DNA of 6,538 bases from assembly GCA_017616675.1 (NCBI GenBank), contig JAFZXR010000005.1, positions 1 through 6,538 on the forward strand, in the 5' to 3' direction. Of the stretch, positions 6,325-6,538 are shown one piece after another. Source of the stretch: Bacteroidales bacterium. GTDB lineage: Bacteria > Bacteroidota > Bacteroidia > Bacteroidales > F082. Below the pieces are notes generated by a model that had not been told where the DNA came from, ran no database searches, and saw nothing but the letters and a program-made list of their open reading frames with translations. The position numbers and the translations under genes are program-made. The stretch's first letter is position 1. Every line of letters begins with the position of its first letter.

Positions 6325-6337
6325 TGACATTTTGTCA
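6325..6337. promoter_or_regulatory. Palindrome TGACA-TTT-TGTCA upstream of dnaK, possible operator or weak terminator
   Basis: A perfect 5-base inverted repeat with a 3-base centre lies 5 bases after the lipoprotein stop codon. It is flanked by A-run and T-run, so as RNA it could extend to a hairpin followed by TTTTT (6339-6343), acting as a weak terminator for the upstream gene. Because it lies just upstream of the predicted dnaK promoter it could equally be a binding site for a dimeric regulator. Confidence 0.5.
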
Positions 6338-6350
6338 GTTTTTCCCGTTT

Positions 6351-6366
6351 TGGCATAGTTTTTGTT
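6351..6366 (+). promoter_or_regulatory. Predicted sigma-54 type promoter for dnaK
   Basis: TGGCAT-AGTTT-TTGTT matches the RpoN consensus TGGCAC-N5-TTGCT at 9 of 11 fixed positions, with the -24 GG at 6352-6353 and exact spacing; the -12 position has T in place of C. Transcription would start near 6377. A competing possibility is a sigma-70-like TTGTCG (6373-6378) with TATAAT (6395-6400), 16 bases apart. A standard TAnnTTTG box is absent here. Confidence 0.45.
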
Positions 6367-6407
6367 CTGCTTTTGTCGCAAAAAGGCAAAAAAGTATAAT
6401 AAAATAT

Positions 6408-6538
<131 letters not shown>

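Noticed and set aside
6369..6387. Inverted repeat around TTTTG-TCG-CAAAA in the dnaK leader
   Set aside because: The stem is short and A/T-rich and would be weak; it is expected by chance in such a T- and A-rich leader, so it is not listed as a feature.

Overview
The window looks like a chromosomal segment from a member of the Bacteroidales (Bacteroidota). Several things point there. Two clear promoter cores have the Bacteroidota form TAnnTTTG. There are three outer-membrane-type lipoproteins of kinds common in that phylum, PanB and DnaK sequences of Bacteroidales type, and intergenic repeats of the CGTCATTTCGA...GAGAAATC kind that I recognise from many Bacteroidota genomes. Genes are tightly packed, and no stretch without a gene exceeds about 170 bases.

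Layout, left to right. Bases 1-1170 (+) are the 3' part of a gene that enters from outside the window. It reads as the end of a BlaR1-like M56 membrane sensor, with a last membrane helix, a periplasmic TonB_C domain and an extra C-terminal beta-rich domain. An imperfect long inverted repeat separates it from a leucine-rich-repeat lipoprotein (1288-2376, +). That gene converges on an RluA-type pseudouridine synthase (2491-3171, -). Between their two stop codons lies a compact nested element (2374-2493) of six mini-hairpins set among three AATGTG and three CACATT boxes. A head-to-head pair of Bacteroidota dispersed repeats (3193-3330) lies between the pseudouridine synthase and panB (3337-4152, -), which makes pantothenate precursors. 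panB is divergent from a tandem pair of paralogous lipoproteins (4216-5184 and 5283-6320, +) of DUF4249-like appearance. A further copy of the dispersed repeat lies in the leader of the second lipoprotein gene. The window ends in the first 39 codons of dnaK (6422 onward, +), preceded by a palindrome TGACA-TTT-TGTCA, a good match to a sigma-54 promoter, and a true Shine-Dalgarno sequence.

The genes do not form one pathway. panB and dnaK are housekeeping genes, the pseudouridine synthase is an RNA-modification enzyme, and the lipoproteins and sensor fragment belong to the cell envelope. The two lipoproteins are clearly related to each other and probably do related jobs at the cell surface. The most unusual item is the non-coding element at 2374-2493, whose outer repeats supply the stop codons of both flanking genes. 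The dnaK control region and the overlapping divergent promoters before panB also deserve attention.
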